Below, piece by piece: positions 63,389 to 64,000 of a stretch of DNA of 64,000 bases (its first letter is position 1; each line of letters starts with the position of its first letter). The DNA is taken from NCBI GenBank assembly GCA_031291325.1, contig JARLJG010000028.1:1-64000 (forward strand). The letters run 5' to 3'. The translations under genes and the position numbers were made by a program. This stretch comes from Burkholderiaceae bacterium (GTDB taxonomy: Bacteria > Pseudomonadota > Gammaproteobacteria > Burkholderiales > Burkholderiaceae_D). The notes under the pieces were generated by a model. That model was not told the DNA's origin. It did not search any database and saw only the letters and a list, made by a program, of their open reading frames with translations.

Positions 63389-63512
63389 TCTTCGTCGATT
63401 GCTGCATCGTTTCGCGCCGGTTGTCAGAACCCGATTGCCTGATCGAGGCAACCAGTCTGGAATTCGCAGCTTTCGTCACGCAATAAGAAACAATTTCACA
63501 AGGAAGTAATTT

Positions 63513-64000
63513 ATGAATGGGGTCATCGAGTTTGCACTTAGACAGCGCTTCCTGATGGTTATCCTGTTGATCGCCATGTTCGGCGTCGGGATAGCGAGTT
63601 TCATGAAACTCAATATCGAGGCCTATCCCGATCCGGTGCCGCCGCTGATCGATATCGTCACCCAGAGTTCCGGGCAGTCGGCTGAAGAAATCGAGCGCTA
63701 TATCACCATCCCGATCGAAATCGGCATGGCCGGCATCCCGCATGTGAACGTGGTGCGAACCATTTCGATGTTCGGCCTGTCGGATGTCAAGGTCCAGTTC
63801 ACCTACGACTTCACCTATGAAGAAGCGCAGCAATGGGTCATCAACCGCCTGGCGCAAATGCCGCCTTTGCCCAATGGCGCGCAGGCGTCGATTTCACCGA
63901 CCAGCCCGACCGGCGAAATCTACCGCTATCGCGTAATGGGGCCGCCCGGCTATTCGGTGACCGACCTCAAAACGCTGGAAGACTGGGTGCTCGAACGACG
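63513..64000 (+). CDS. RND efflux permease, CzcA/HME-like (truncated by window end)
   Basis: MNGVIEFALRQRFLMVILLIAMFGVGIASFMKLNIEAYPDPVPPLIDIVTQSSGQSAEEIERYITIPIEIGMAGIP. Confidence 0.93.
   Translation, partial: MNGVIEFALRQRFLMVILLIAMFGVGIASFMKLNIEAYPDPVPPLIDIVTQSSGQSAEEIERYITIPIEIGMAGIPHVNVVRTISMFGLSDVKVQFTYDFTYEEAQQWVINRLAQMPPLPNGAQASISPTSPTGEIYRYRVMGPPGYSVTDLKTLEDWVLER

Overview
The window is a chromosomal segment of a betaproteobacterium, most likely Oxalobacteraceae/Burkholderiales (inferred from gene order and protein sequence only). It opens with the end of EF-Tu and the S10-spc-alpha ribosomal protein clusters (rpsJ to rplQ, including rpmJ, which the ORF track misses). Next come cutA-dsbD, hemB, engB, cytochrome c4, msrPQ, an acyltransferase, lptM/cyaY, mrcA and pilMNOPQ. 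A large Ig-like lipoprotein gene sits between pilQ and a single-ORF aroK-aroB fusion, followed by dgt. Further right are a 3-hydroxyisobutyryl-CoA hydrolase-like gene, hpf-rpoN-lptB-lptA-lptC-kdsC-kdsD, a Kef-type antiporter, acyP, uvrA and ssb. After an IS3 remnant there is a collagen-like lipoprotein gene divergent from a MalT-type regulator, then GGDEF/EAL and HDOD genes, and the start of a CzcCBA-like RND efflux operon. The items most worth a second look are: (1) a small accessory pocket between kefB and acyP holding a DUF4145/HEPN-like gene and an orphan PaaA2-like antitoxin, with copies of a GTGGGCAC hairpin repeat at three gene 3' ends; (2) an unannotated sRNA-like transcript with anti-Shine-Dalgarno motifs between hemB and engB, next to a 120-bp palindrome; (3) terminator-like hairpins after rpsK, rpsD, rpoA and rplQ in the alpha operon; (4) the collagen-like lipoprotein and its divergent STAND/LuxR regulator; (5) the Ig-like lipoprotein with a G8 tract inside the pil-aro cluster. 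All identifications are by eye; no database search was run.
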